A stretch of DNA of 64,000 nt, from positions 2,106,001 through 2,170,000 of the forward strand of contig NZ_CP015318.1 of NCBI RefSeq assembly GCF_001686985.1, read 5' to 3'. This stretch comes from Mesorhizobium amorphae CCNWGS0123 (GTDB taxonomy: Bacteria > Pseudomonadota > Alphaproteobacteria > Rhizobiales > Rhizobiaceae). The notes beneath the pieces were generated by a model. It saw nothing but the letters and a program-made list of their open reading frames with translations, had not been told where the DNA came from and ran no database searches. Positions 25,142 to 33,971 of the stretch are shown here, in pieces (the first letter of the stretch is position 1; each line of letters begins with the position of its first letter). Made by a program: the position numbers and the translations under genes.

Positions 25142-27072
25142 TCCGGAAACCGCTGACGATCACAAGTCTTGTATTGCTTGCCGTCTGTGTGGGCCCCGTG
25201 GCGCGGGCACAGGATGCCGGCACCTATACAGTCGAGGAAGCGGGGCAAGCCATCAAGGCCCGGCCCTACTCACCTTATGCCGGACGCAATTTCCCGACAC
25301 GGCCGCTGTTCGGCGACACGCATTTGCACACCGCCCTGTCCTTCGACGCCGGGGCGGCCGGCGCCAGGCTGGGACCACGCGAGGCTTACAAATTTGCCAA
25401 GGGCGAGGAAGTCATCTCCTCGACAGGACAGCCGGTCAGGCTGTCGCGTCCGCTGGACTTCCTGGTGGTCGCGGATCACTCCGACAATATGGGATGGTTC
25501 ACCGACTTCATGGCCGGAAAGCCGGAGATCCTGCAGAATGCACAGGCGCGCGAGTGGTATGACATGATCCAGTCGGGGCACGCCGGGGAAGCGGCGTGGG
25601 CCATCGTCATGACCTTTTCGCAAGGCAAATTTCCGCCCGACATCATCTACCAGCCGGGCAATCCCGCCTATCGGTCGGTATGGCAGAGCATCATCTCGGC
25701 AGCCGAAGAAGCCAACGATCCGGGGCGCTTCACCGCTTTCATCGGCTTCGAATGGACGTCGCTGTCCAAGGGCAACAATCTCCACCGCAATGTCATCTTC
25801 CGCGATGGTGCCGAAAAGGCCGGTCTCATCGAACCGTACACGACGCAGCCGCCCGTCGGCAGCAACAACCCTCGCGACCTGTGGAAATGGCTGCGGAACT
25901 TTGAGGACAAGACCGGCGGCGATGTTCTTGCCATCGCCCACAATGGCAATCTGAGCAATGGCGAGATGTTCCCGATCATCGAGCCGGTCACCGGCCAGGA
26001 GATCGATCGCGAATACGCCGAGCAACGCGCCCACTGGGAGGTGCTTTACGAGACCACCCAGATGAAGGGCGACGGTGAGAGCCACCCCTTCCTTTCTCCC
26101 AATGACGAGTTCGCCAGTTTCGAGAAATGGGACAAGGGCAATCTTGACCTCAGCGTGAAGAAGACACCGGACATGCTGGAGTTTGAGTACACGCGCTCGG
26201 CGCTCAAGAACGGGCTGAAGCTGGAAGCCAAGTTGGGGGTCAATCCCTACAAATTCGGCCTGGTCGGCAGCACAGATTCTCACACGGGCCTCTCCACTGC
26301 CGACGACGACAATTTCTTCGGCAAGATCTCGACCGGCGAGCCGAGCCCAGAACGCTGGTCTCACCCCTTCATGGCGAACCCCAAGCTCGGGCTCAAGGTC
26401 CTTGGCTGGGAGACGACCGCATCGGGCTATGCCGCAGTCTGGGCACAGGAGAACACACGCGCCTCTATCTTCGATGCCATGAAGCGGCGCGAGACCTATG
26501 CCACGACCGGGCCGCGCATGGCAGTTAGGTTCTTCGGCGGCTTCGATTTCGTCGAAACCGACGCCAATACCCGCAGCCCGGCTATCGCCGGTTACACCAA
26601 GGGCGTGCCGATGGGCGGCGACCTCAGTCAGGCGCCTGCGGGCAAGGTGCCGACCTTCCTGGTCGCTGCACTGAAAGATCCGATCGGCGCCAACCTCGAT
26701 CGATATCAGATCGTCAAAGGATGGCTGGACGCCGCCGGCGAGGTGCATGAACAGGTCTACGATGTCGCCTGGTCCGGCGACCGCAAGCCGGGCACCGATG
26801 GCAAGCTGCCGCCGGTTGGCGACACGGTCGACGTAGCCAATGCCACATGGACCAACACGATCGGAGCGCCAGAGCTTGTCGCTGTGTGGAAAGACCCCGA
26901 TTTCGATCCGTCCCAGAGGGCCTTCTACTATGGCCGCGTCATAGAGATCCCTACACCACGCTGGCCCGCCTATGATGCGAAATACTTTGGCATCAAGATG
27001 TCGCCGGATGTAACCATGACGACACAGGAACGAGCCTACACATCGCCGATCTGGTATACGCCAGCCGGCTAA
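25138..27072 (+). CDS. DUF3604 family secreted protein (PHP-like)
   Basis: 644 residues with a signal peptide (cleavage near VARAQ, about 25). The mature N-terminus has FGDTHLHTALSFD (D60, H62, H64), the D-x-H-x-H metal motif of PHP-type hydrolases. Further likely ligands are in VVADHSDNMG, IAHNGNLSNG and LVGSTDSHTG. Length and layout match DUF3604, whose substrate is unknown. It ends the operon and is the probable functional endpoint: a periplasmic metal-dependent hydrolase supported by an isomerase and a HupE-type metal protein. Confidence 0.9.
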   Translation: MIRKPLTITSLVLLAVCVGPVARAQDAGTYTVEEAGQAIKARPYSPYAGRNFPTRPLFGDTHLHTALSFDAGAAGARLGPREAYKFAKGEEVISSTGQPVRLSRPLDFLVVADHSDNMGWFTDFMAGKPEILQNAQAREWYDMIQSGHAGEAAWAIVMTFSQGKFPPDIIYQPGNPAYRSVWQSIISAAEEANDPGRFTAFIGFEWTSLSKGNNLHRNVIFRDGAEKAGLIEPYTTQPPVGSNNPRDLWKWLRNFEDKTGGDVLAIAHNGNLSNGEMFPIIEPVTGQEIDREYAEQRAHWEVLYETTQMKGDGESHPFLSPNDEFASFEKWDKGNLDLSVKKTPDMLEFEYTRSALKNGLKLEAKLGVNPYKFGLVGSTDSHTGLSTADDDNFFGKISTGEPSPERWSHPFMANPKLGLKVLGWETTASGYAAVWAQENTRASIFDAMKRRETYATTGPRMAVRFFGGFDFVETDANTRSPAIAGYTKGVPMGGDLSQAPAGKVPTFLVAALKDPIGANLDRYQIVKGWLDAAGEVHEQVYDVAWSGDRKPGTDGKLPPVGDTVDVANATWTNTIGAPELVAVWKDPDFDPSQRAFYYGRVIEIPTPRWPAYDAKYFGIKMSPDVTMTTQERAYTSPIWYTPAG

Positions 27073-27216
27073 GGAAACGTCGTCGAACGGGCCAATTTGA
27101 TCCAACCCGCTCCGAAAGAAGGCTGTCCCACGATACTGCGCTTCGCCGATACGTGAAGTTGCATTTTCCACCGGGAGCAGCATGGTCGGTGGCCGTACGA
27201 CCAAGGGCGCCACGCA

Positions 27217-27693
27217 GTGAAGAACAACAACATCCGCTACGTCATGTTGATGGTCGTTGAGACTGCTGCGGTGACGTTCTTGTATTTGACGATTTTTCCG
27301 ATCTTCCGGCAGGTGATCACGCAATTGGGAGAACCACAGGACATCAGCCCTTATCAGCAGGTTGCGGTGGCCGGTGGTGCGCTTGTTCTGCAGGCCTGTT
27401 ACTGGGTCAGGTTTCGCTGGGTTGCGGTCCCCGCACCGTTCCGCAATGCCTTGGTGAGGCACCTGTTCCTGTTTGCCAGCCGGGTCAGCTTCTTCTTTGG
27501 CGGCGCTTTGTTTTCGGTCTTCTTTTTCCGCCACGTGCCGGAACTCGATCAATTCCCTTCCTTCATTCAGGGAGCAGTCAAGCTGTTGGAAGTCCTGCTG
27601 GTTCTGTTCAGTCTGTTTTGTTATTCGCTCGAAATAGAACGGCTAGGCAGGGCAAAGGAAGACCATTCCTCTGCATCCGGCCGCACCAGATAA
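27217..27693 (+). CDS. Small membrane protein of unknown function
   Basis: 158 residues with four hydrophobic spans (about 9-30, 50-65, 84-104 and 121-138). A GTG start follows AAGGGCG. No known motif is visible. It lies 144 bases after the DUF3604 gene with no terminator that I can see, so it could be a loosely attached last member of that unit. Confidence 0.68.
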   Translation: MKNNNIRYVMLMVVETAAVTFLYLTIFPIFRQVITQLGEPQDISPYQQVAVAGGALVLQACYWVRFRWVAVPAPFRNALVRHLFLFASRVSFFFGGALFSVFFFRHVPELDQFPSFIQGAVKLLEVLLVLFSLFCYSLEIERLGRAKEDHSSASGRTR

Positions 27694-27867
27694 TTCAGGC
27701 CGACCAAATTCACTCCGTTACAAGGTGCCGATGGTCGGGGCGGCCTTGCCTGGAGCGGCTTGAGGCAATTTGCGGACGCCTGGAACAATTTTGGATTGAA
27801 GACGTTTCACGCAGTTAATGACGACGTTTCGCATACGGTAAGCATTGCCACCAGCGAGGACGCGATC

Positions 27868-28323
27868 ATGATGTTCCAGTCAGGCATAGCGACCGCCCTG
27901 GTCGCAACTTTTGCACTTTCGAGCGCTGTTCCAGTTGATGCCGCCCCGATCTTCGTGCCCAGGGCACAAGGCGCGCATTCCGATGTCGTCCAGGTTCGGG
28001 ATGGCTGGTACAGGGGCTATCGCGGCTACCGCCGCTATCACCGGCACAACGACTTCTGGGCCCCCGCCGGCGCATTTGTCGCCGGAGCGTTGCTCGGCAG
28101 CGTGATCGCCAACAACAATGGCTACTACGGCGGCTATTACCGAAGCGGTGACTACTACGGGGGTCCCTATTACGGCGATCCGTACTACGGCGATCGGTAT
28201 TATGTCGAACCGTATTACCACGACCGGTATTACGGCGACCGCTACTACGGCAACGCCTATCACTCAAACAGGTCCTATCGCCCATGCTCGCCCAGGGAAG
28301 CGGATTCCGGCAACTGTTACTAG
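27868..28323 (+). CDS. BA14K-like secreted Tyr/Gly-rich protein
   Basis: 151 residues: a signal peptide (cleavage near VDAAP), a linker, one hydrophobic helix (APAGAFVAGALLGSVIANN) and then a run of YYG/D repeats (YYGDPYYGDRYY and similar). The helix followed by an aromatic tail ending CSPREADSGNCY resembles the BA14K family of rhizobial and Brucella envelope proteins, but the conserved CxxRYxSYxPxT ending is missing. GCGAGGA precedes the ATG. The repeated tail could change length by slippage. Confidence 0.75.
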   Translation: MMFQSGIATALVATFALSSAVPVDAAPIFVPRAQGAHSDVVQVRDGWYRGYRGYRRYHRHNDFWAPAGAFVAGALLGSVIANNNGYYGGYYRSGDYYGGPYYGDPYYGDRYYVEPYYHDRYYGDRYYGNAYHSNRSYRPCSPREADSGNCY

Positions 28324-28667
28324 CTGTCGTCGTACCGGGCAGGGCGCCGCCCTTGACCGACTTTCTATGTGATCGACACAGCTCAATATTAAGCCGCCGA
28401 TGCGAGTCCGGCCTTTAATGGCTTTGCGCGAGGACATTCGACCTTGCTTCGAAAGGTTTCGCGGTCAGAAAGTTGCCTGACCTCCACGTAACTTACGTTC
28501 CGTTGCCGGCTCCGTCCGATAATCTTGGGACAACACGAACGAATAACGGGATGGAACGCCGACTGGCAGACAAAGCGGTCTCGGCGGTGATGTGCCGGTT
28601 CTGTGGCAAATCGGGGTCCTCTCGTTGCCGCCACGGTTCTTTTCAGTCCCGACGCAGGGGGGAGAAA
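28324..28667. other. Intergenic interval with motif copy C
   Basis: No gene is supported here. It holds CCACGTAACTTACGTTCC, core GTAACTTAC at 28488-28496, 172 bases before the betaine-type binding protein. AGGGGGGAG just before 28668 is that gene's ribosome site. Confidence 0.55.
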
Positions 28668-29636
28668 ATGGACAGTCGATTTCGTCAGCATCTGCTGAAA
28701 GTGTCGCTGGCCGCATTGACGATGCTGGCGGTACATAGCCGGTCCCATGCGGCGGATCTCCTCATCGGAATGCCGAACTGGCCGTCGGGCCAGGCGGCGG
28801 CCAATATCATCAAGTACGGCATCAAGCAGAAACTCAATCTCGACGCCGACGTGCGCGAGATGGGCGGCATGACGGCATTCGCAGGAATGGATACCGGGGA
28901 GGTCGACGTCTTTCCCGAAGTCTGGCTTCCCAATCTCGATTCACTCGTCAAGAAATACGTCGACGGGCGCAAGACCGTGGACCTCAGTCCCAAGGGTGTG
29001 CCGGCCACGCAAGGTATCTGCGTCATGCGCGAGACCGCGGACCAATATGGCGTCAAGGACATTGCAGATCTGGCGGATCCGAAAAAGGCGGCTGTGTTCG
29101 ATACCGATGGCGACGGCAAGGGCGAAATGTGGATCGGTGCGCTGGGCTGGTCGTCGACGAGCATCGAGAAGATCCGGGCCAGGAGCTACGGTTATGAAAA
29201 AACGATGACGCTCCTGCAAATGCCGGAAGAGATGGCAATGGCTGCAGTCGATGCGGCCGCGGCAACCGGGCAACCGATGGCATTCTACTGCTACAGTCCG
29301 CACCACATGTTCAAGCTCCACGATATCGTCGAATTGACCGAGCCGAAACACGATCCCGCCAAGTGGCACATCGTGATGCCGAGCGACGACCCTGACTGGC
29401 TGTCGAAATCGGAGGCGCCGGTGGCGTGGGACGCATCGCATTTCTACATCGGCTTTGCGTCGTCGACGGCAACGCGCCTGCCGAAGGTGGCGGCCTTCCT
29501 CTCCCGTATCGACTTCACCCCGGAGGAGGTCACCGAGATGAGCTACGCATTGCAGGTCGACCGGCAGGATCCCGCCAAGTACGCGCAGGACTGGGTTGCA
29601 AATCATCAAGACCGGCTGAACGCCTGGTCGAAATAG
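28668..29636 (+). CDS. Glycine betaine/proline-type ABC transporter substrate-binding protein (OpuAC/ProX family), orphan
   Basis: 322 residues with a signal peptide (cleavage near SHAAD, about 29). The mature chain begins LLIGMPNWPSGQAAANIIKYGI and contains the family's MGGMTAFAGMDTGEVDVFPEVWLPN and the later PHHMFKLHDIVELTEP. ProX/OpuAC proteins capture quaternary amines for osmoprotection. No permease or ATPase gene is near, so it must use a distant transporter or act otherwise. The L,D-transpeptidase starts 14 bases after its stop, suggesting cotranscription. Confidence 0.88.
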   Translation: MDSRFRQHLLKVSLAALTMLAVHSRSHAADLLIGMPNWPSGQAAANIIKYGIKQKLNLDADVREMGGMTAFAGMDTGEVDVFPEVWLPNLDSLVKKYVDGRKTVDLSPKGVPATQGICVMRETADQYGVKDIADLADPKKAAVFDTDGDGKGEMWIGALGWSSTSIEKIRARSYGYEKTMTLLQMPEEMAMAAVDAAAATGQPMAFYCYSPHHMFKLHDIVELTEPKHDPAKWHIVMPSDDPDWLSKSEAPVAWDASHFYIGFASSTATRLPKVAAFLSRIDFTPEEVTEMSYALQVDRQDPAKYAQDWVANHQDRLNAWSK

Positions 29637-29650
29637 GGACGGGGACGAAC

Positions 29651-30364
29651 ATGACCCTTTCGCTCGCAGACCGGTCCGGCACTCCAAAAAGCAATGGTCG
29701 CGGAATGGCTGGGCGCCGCCTGGTTCTTGGCGCAGCGCTGGTCATGACCGCGATCGGCGCGACACTGGTGTATGCCGCTCAGACGCAGGTATTCGATCCG
29801 CAGACCCACAAGTGGGTCGACTACGACAAGAAGAAAGCGCGAAAATACTACGCCGCCCACAAGGAGGTGCCGGAGGCGTTCCGTCCGCAGATGGTCAAGT
29901 TCCGCACCGCGGAAGTGCCCGGCACGATCATCATCGACGGCAACAAGCATTTTCTATACCTCGTGCAGTCCGGCCAGCAGGCCATGCGCTACGGCATCGG
30001 CGTCGGTCGGGAAGGCTTTGGCTGGGCCGGTATCGTGCGCGTCGGCCGCATGGCGGAATGGCCGACCTGGACGCCTCCGGCCGAAATGGTCGCCCGTGAT
30101 CCGAATGCGCTCAAACATGCCGCAGGCATGCCGGGAGGCCCAGACAATCCGCTCGGCGCCAGAGCTCTTTATCTCTACGAGGGCGATCAGGATACGATCT
30201 ATCGGATACACGGCACGCCGGAGCCCTGGACGATCGGGCTCGACGTGTCGTCAGGGTGTATTCGGATGAGGAACGACGACATCACCGACCTCGCGTCGCG
30301 CGTCAAGGTTGGCGCCAAGGTCATCGTTCTCATGCAGGGGGCGGCCCTTTACAAGGGTGTTTGA
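29651..30364 (+). CDS. L,D-transpeptidase (YkuD domain)
   Basis: 237 residues: an N-terminal signal anchor (about 22-42), then the YkuD domain. The catalytic motif HGTPEPWTIGLDVSSGCIRM is complete (H187, C203). These enzymes make 3-3 peptidoglycan crosslinks or attach proteins to peptidoglycan in the periplasm. A GGGACGGGGA stretch precedes the ATG. Cotranscribed neighbours are the betaine-type binding protein and a lipoprotein, consistent with an envelope or osmotic role. Confidence 0.92.
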   Translation: MTLSLADRSGTPKSNGRGMAGRRLVLGAALVMTAIGATLVYAAQTQVFDPQTHKWVDYDKKKARKYYAAHKEVPEAFRPQMVKFRTAEVPGTIIIDGNKHFLYLVQSGQQAMRYGIGVGREGFGWAGIVRVGRMAEWPTWTPPAEMVARDPNALKHAAGMPGGPDNPLGARALYLYEGDQDTIYRIHGTPEPWTIGLDVSSGCIRMRNDDITDLASRVKVGAKVIVLMQGAALYKGV

Positions 30365-30387
30365 AGCGGCATTCGGAGGGACAAGCA

Positions 30388-30714
30388 ATGTCGGCAAAAC
30401 GTGCAGTGAGAAGTTCGATCCTGGCCGTAGCTCTTGCTTCCTTGGCGCTGACCTTGAGCGCTTGCGTCAGCACGCCGCCGCCGGCTCCGGAGCAGATGTC
30501 GAGGACCCAGGTTGAGACCGCTCCAGCGGATATTCAGCTTCTTTGCGCCAACGCAGTCGCCAAGGCGAGCGGCGTCGACAGCGCCAAGATCCTTCCGGTT
30601 TCCTCGAGCAAGATCGATTCCAAAACCTATCAGGTCGAACTCGATGCAGGCGGCAAGAAGACAAGCTGTCTGGTGGATACGGATGGCAACGTCAAATCAG
30701 TCGAGCCTGTCTGA
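30388..30714 (+). CDS. Small lipoprotein, unknown function
   Basis: 108 residues with a lipobox LTLSAC (cysteine about 26) after a hydrophobic signal, a proline-rich linker and a compact C-terminal domain with one cysteine pair (LLCANAVAKASG, KKTSCLVDTDGNV). GGAGGG precedes the ATG. The end resembles PepSY-type fragments only loosely, so I give no family. Confidence 0.75.
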   Translation: MSAKRAVRSSILAVALASLALTLSACVSTPPPAPEQMSRTQVETAPADIQLLCANAVAKASGVDSAKILPVSSSKIDSKTYQVELDAGGKKTSCLVDTDGNVKSVEPV

Positions 30715-30725
30715 TCCGCTCTGCG

Positions 30726-30872
30726 TCACTGACGCGGCGCCAACAAGCAGAACCATCGCGCCACTTCCTGACCCGCGCCGATCTCGGCGAACGAACCGAA
30801 ACTCGTCGCATCGAGATTGACCTGCAGCGCCTTCTGGTGCGTGTCGGCAACAATAGTGGCGGTATCATTCAT
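30726..30872 (-). pseudogene. Inverted, truncated copy of the 5' end of the gene at 39829
   Basis: On the minus strand an ATG at 30872 opens 48 codons whose middle, QKALQVNLDATSFGSFAEIG and following AGQEVARWF, is nearly identical to residues 22-50 of the protein at 39829-41145. A one-base loss in the TGGTTT codons shifts the frame, and it stops at CLLAPRQ. Nothing of the remaining ~390 codons is present. It is a decayed inverted duplicate 9 kb from the full gene. Confidence 0.85.
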
Positions 30873-30893
30873 GGCGGTATGGCGAGCGCGAAA

Positions 30894-31541
30894 TCAGTGT
30901 GCGACGCTCGCGGTGATGATCCCAAGTTTGACCAATCCGGTAACGACCAGTTGGACGGCAACCGCGGTCAGAAGAATGCCGAAGACAACCTCCGAGACGA
31001 TAAGACTGGCCGGCTTCATTCGCTTCGCCAGCGCGTCGGTATTGGTGAACACCAGGTAGTCAAATGCGGCAACGAGCAGGATGAGCACCGCAACGAGCGC
31101 CGCACTTGCAACCGAGACGACTTCGCCGGAGGCAATGATTACGACCGTGATGCCGACGGGGTTGAGCAAGTAGGGAATAGCGAGGGGAAAAATCGCAATC
31201 TCCTCCGGGTCCACCGGCAGGCCCAAATCCTCCCCGTGCTTCTCGGTCGGTCCAGAGGCCATCTTGATCGCGAGGAGCGCCAGGATAATGCCGCCAGCGA
31301 CCGCAACCGCACCGCCAGTGATATGAAGTAGCCTCATCAGCAGAGCGCCGGTGGCAAAAAGGATCAAAGCCGTAACAAGGGCCGTCAAGACCATCTGGCG
31401 GCCTATCTTGACCTTGGTTTCGGCGTCGAACTTCTGGGTCTTTTCCAGAAATGGCACCAGCGCGATCTTCGGTCCCATGCCAATCAGCAGGAGCAGGAGA
31501 AGTTTCGTCACGAGAGCGGCATCAATGACTGCGAAATCCAT
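30894..31541 (-). CDS. MarC-family integral membrane protein
   Basis: 215 residues with six hydrophobic spans. MarC/UPF0056 features are the N-terminal LLLLLLIGMGPKIALVPFLEKTQ, the central ITGGAVAVAGGIILALLAIKM and the PLAIPYLLNPVGITVVI segment (usually PLAxPxLxGPG). The G-P-G is changed to N-P-V, so it is a divergent member. The family's transport role is unproven. It is divergent from the HlyD gene across a region carrying motif copy D. Confidence 0.83.
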   Translation of the reverse strand: MDFAVIDAALVTKLLLLLLIGMGPKIALVPFLEKTQKFDAETKVKIGRQMVLTALVTALILFATGALLMRLLHITGGAVAVAGGIILALLAIKMASGPTEKHGEDLGLPVDPEEIAIFPLAIPYLLNPVGITVVIIASGEVVSVASAALVAVLILLVAAFDYLVFTNTDALAKRMKPASLIVSEVVFGILLTAVAVQLVVTGLVKLGIITASVAH

Positions 31542-31635
31542 CGGAAGGTCCCTCGATCTCGACAACACTGCCAGTGTGAGGAATTTGTCGGTTATCCGAG
31601 ACGGATTGTCTAGCAAATCCGAAAATGTGGCAGCT

Positions 31636-31656
31636 TCAACATGTAACTTACCCCCG
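31636..31656 (+). promoter_or_regulatory. Shared upstream motif, copy D
   Basis: Core GTAACTTAC at 31643-31651, with a weaker flank (ACATGTAACTTACCCC). It lies in the divergent region between marC and the HlyD gene, 172 bases before the latter. A TTGACT and a TATAGT hexamer follow, with 20 bases between them, which is longer than the usual spacing. Confidence 0.5.
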
Positions 31657-31822
31657 GTTGACTGGAACCATCTGGAGACTGTGTATAGTGTGGACACGAT
31701 GAGGGGTCGCTTAACTCGTGCCTTCGTCGCAGGTTATCCTTGCGCGATTTTCCGGGCCGAAGCTGACAATCAAGCAAGCATCCGCCCATGGCGCGATATT
31801 AGTCTGACTGGGAGAAGATGCC

Positions 31823-32947
31823 ATGGCGTCCGACGCGACCGGGACCTCTCAAGACAACGCCGTTGACGGCGCGGATACGCAGACGACAAAGGGCAACCCG
31901 TTGCGTCGGGTCGCGCTTGGCGTGCTGCTGTTGGCTTGCTTGCTGTTTGTGACAGCCGTCTTCATGGAAAGGCGCACGCCTTCTTCATCGCAGGCGACGG
32001 TCAGCGCCTATGTCGTAGGCATCGCGCCGGAGGTCACCGGCCGGGTCATCGAAGTGGGCGTGGCCGACAACAGCGGCGTGAAGCCTGGCCAGGTGCTGTT
32101 TCGTATCGATCCGCAGCAATACCAGCTGGCCGTCGCGGAGGCTGAAGCTCGGCTTGCCCGGGTAGGCCAGACGATCGGCGCTTCGACAGCCTCCGTCGAT
32201 GCCGTCCAGGCACGCCTTGTGGAAGCAAGGGCAGTTCGCGACAACGTCCAGGAGCAGGCCAACCGGGCCATGGAGTTGGTCAAGCGCGGCGTCTATGCCA
32301 AGGCGAAGTATGACGAGGCGAAGGCGGCGGTGGACCAGGCAAATGCCTCGGTCGTCGCCGCGGAAGCGGACCTCAAGCAGGCTCAGGAAGAGCTTGGGCC
32401 TGCCGGCGCCGACAATCCGCAGTTGAAGGAAGCGCTCGCAGCGCTTGAACGCGCACAGCTTGATCTCTTGCGCACCACGGTCCTGGCGCCGGCCGAGGGC
32501 GTCGTCACCAACCTGCAACTTTCCGTCGGAGGCGTTGTCGGCGCCGGCCAGAGCGCCATCACCTTCATCGACGTCGGCACGGTGTGGATCACCGCGGCGT
32601 TCAAGGAGAACAGCCTCGAGAACGTCGCCGCCGGCAACCGCGCGGACGTGTTGTTCGACCTCTTGCCCGGCCAGGTTTTCGGCGCGACGGTCGAGAGCGT
32701 CGGGATGGGCGTTGCCCAGGGAAGTGTCGACCCCAAGACCGGGCTGCCGAAGATCTCCACCGAAAGCGGATGGATCAGAACGCCACAGAGCTTTCCGGTC
32801 CGGCTGATCCTCGACGAGGGCAGGCCCAAGGGCGTGCGCTACGGGTCGCAGGCGAACGTGGTGATCTATACCGGCGACAATCCGGTGACCAACGCGATCG
32901 GCCGTATCTGGATGCGTGTGTTGTCGGTCCTGACCTATGTCAGCTGA
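31823..32947 (+). CDS. HlyD/EmrA-type membrane fusion protein
   Basis: 374 residues: one N-terminal membrane helix (about 29-46), the lipoyl-like half VSAYVVGIAPEVTGRVIEVGV, a long helical hairpin (about 95-195) and the second half VLAPAEGVVTNLQLSVGGVV. This is the periplasmic adaptor of tripartite export or DUF2955/FUSC pairs. GGGAGAAG precedes the ATG. Its end overlaps the DUF2955 gene by 11 bases, so the two act together. Confidence 0.92.
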   Translation: MASDATGTSQDNAVDGADTQTTKGNPLRRVALGVLLLACLLFVTAVFMERRTPSSSQATVSAYVVGIAPEVTGRVIEVGVADNSGVKPGQVLFRIDPQQYQLAVAEAEARLARVGQTIGASTASVDAVQARLVEARAVRDNVQEQANRAMELVKRGVYAKAKYDEAKAAVDQANASVVAAEADLKQAQEELGPAGADNPQLKEALAALERAQLDLLRTTVLAPAEGVVTNLQLSVGGVVGAGQSAITFIDVGTVWITAAFKENSLENVAAGNRADVLFDLLPGQVFGATVESVGMGVAQGSVDPKTGLPKISTESGWIRTPQSFPVRLILDEGRPKGVRYGSQANVVIYTGDNPVTNAIGRIWMRVLSVLTYVS

Positions 32948-33971
32948 CGGCGAGCTTGCGCACGCCAATGCCAGGCGCAAGGGTCTGCGCATCGCGCTGG
33001 CCGTCGCCGTCGGCTTCACATGGTCGGTTCTGTCGGGGGCCATCATCCCCTTTCTGGGACCATTGTTCGCGGCGCAGTTCCTGATCTCCAGTTCCCGCCC
33101 GCTGCAGCTGAAACAGGCCTTGGGAATGGCGATCCTCATTGTTGTCGCCGGCGCGCTTCTGCAAGCCGTCGCGGTACTGACGGGCGACCGGCCGCCGGTG
33201 CTGCTGCTGCTGCTCGGGCTCGTCTATTTTGTCTGTTTCTACCTGCAGGCGAACGGCAAGGGCGGCGGAGCGATCTTTCTTGTCCTGGTGGTCGGCGTGA
33301 TGGTGCCGCTGCTGACCGTGCTCAACCGCGATCTCGGCGATTCCATTCTTTCGATCCTTGTACAGGGCGTGGTCAGCGGAGCGGTCCTGATGTGGATTGC
33401 CCATGCAGTCATACCCGACCGAGGCAGGGCCGATGTTCAAGCCCCGGCTCCTGCTGCAAACCCGCGCGCTACGCGCTATGCCGCCGCCAATGCCATCATT
33501 CTGCTGGTCGCCGTGCTCGCTTGCCTGACACGGGACGGCCTCGCCACGGCGATCGTCATTCCGATCACTGTCGCATCACTGTTGTCGCAGCTCGACGTCA
33601 TCGCAAGCGCAAGGGCGGCGTTCGGCCTCGTGATGGTCAATCTCCTCGGAGGCGTGGTCGCATCCTTTGCGTTCGCATTGCTGCAGGTTCGTCCCACCAC
33701 TCCCACGCTGTTTGTGCTGGTGCTGCTCGCCGGCCTCGTGTTTGGCGGTCGCGCCGCGCTGAACAACCCTGCCGCCAAGCTCTACGCGGGCGCGCTTACA
33801 ATCTTCCTCATCCTGTTCGGAACGGGCGTCTCGCCGTTGCCGGGATCGGCAGCGGAATCCTTTGCCACGCGGGTCAACTACATACTGGTGGCCATCGCCT
33901 ATACGATCTTCATGGCGGCGTTGCTTTGGCCAGGACCAAGGCGCAGAGTTGAAGACAGGTTGCTGACATAA
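32937..33971 (+). CDS. DUF2955 membrane protein (FUSC/AaeB-like exporter partner)
   Basis: 344 residues with about ten hydrophobic spans in two sets of five (about 17-130 and 183-335). The start overlaps the membrane-fusion-protein gene. DUF2955 proteins resemble the aromatic-acid exporter AaeB/FUSC group and usually pair with HlyD proteins, as here. An outer-membrane channel gene is not adjacent. The exported compound is unknown. Confidence 0.87.
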   Translation: MSADGELAHANARRKGLRIALAVAVGFTWSVLSGAIIPFLGPLFAAQFLISSSRPLQLKQALGMAILIVVAGALLQAVAVLTGDRPPVLLLLLGLVYFVCFYLQANGKGGGAIFLVLVVGVMVPLLTVLNRDLGDSILSILVQGVVSGAVLMWIAHAVIPDRGRADVQAPAPAANPRATRYAAANAIILLVAVLACLTRDGLATAIVIPITVASLLSQLDVIASARAAFGLVMVNLLGGVVASFAFALLQVRPTTPTLFVLVLLAGLVFGGRAALNNPAAKLYAGALTIFLILFGTGVSPLPGSAAESFATRVNYILVAIAYTIFMAALLWPGPRRRVEDRLLT

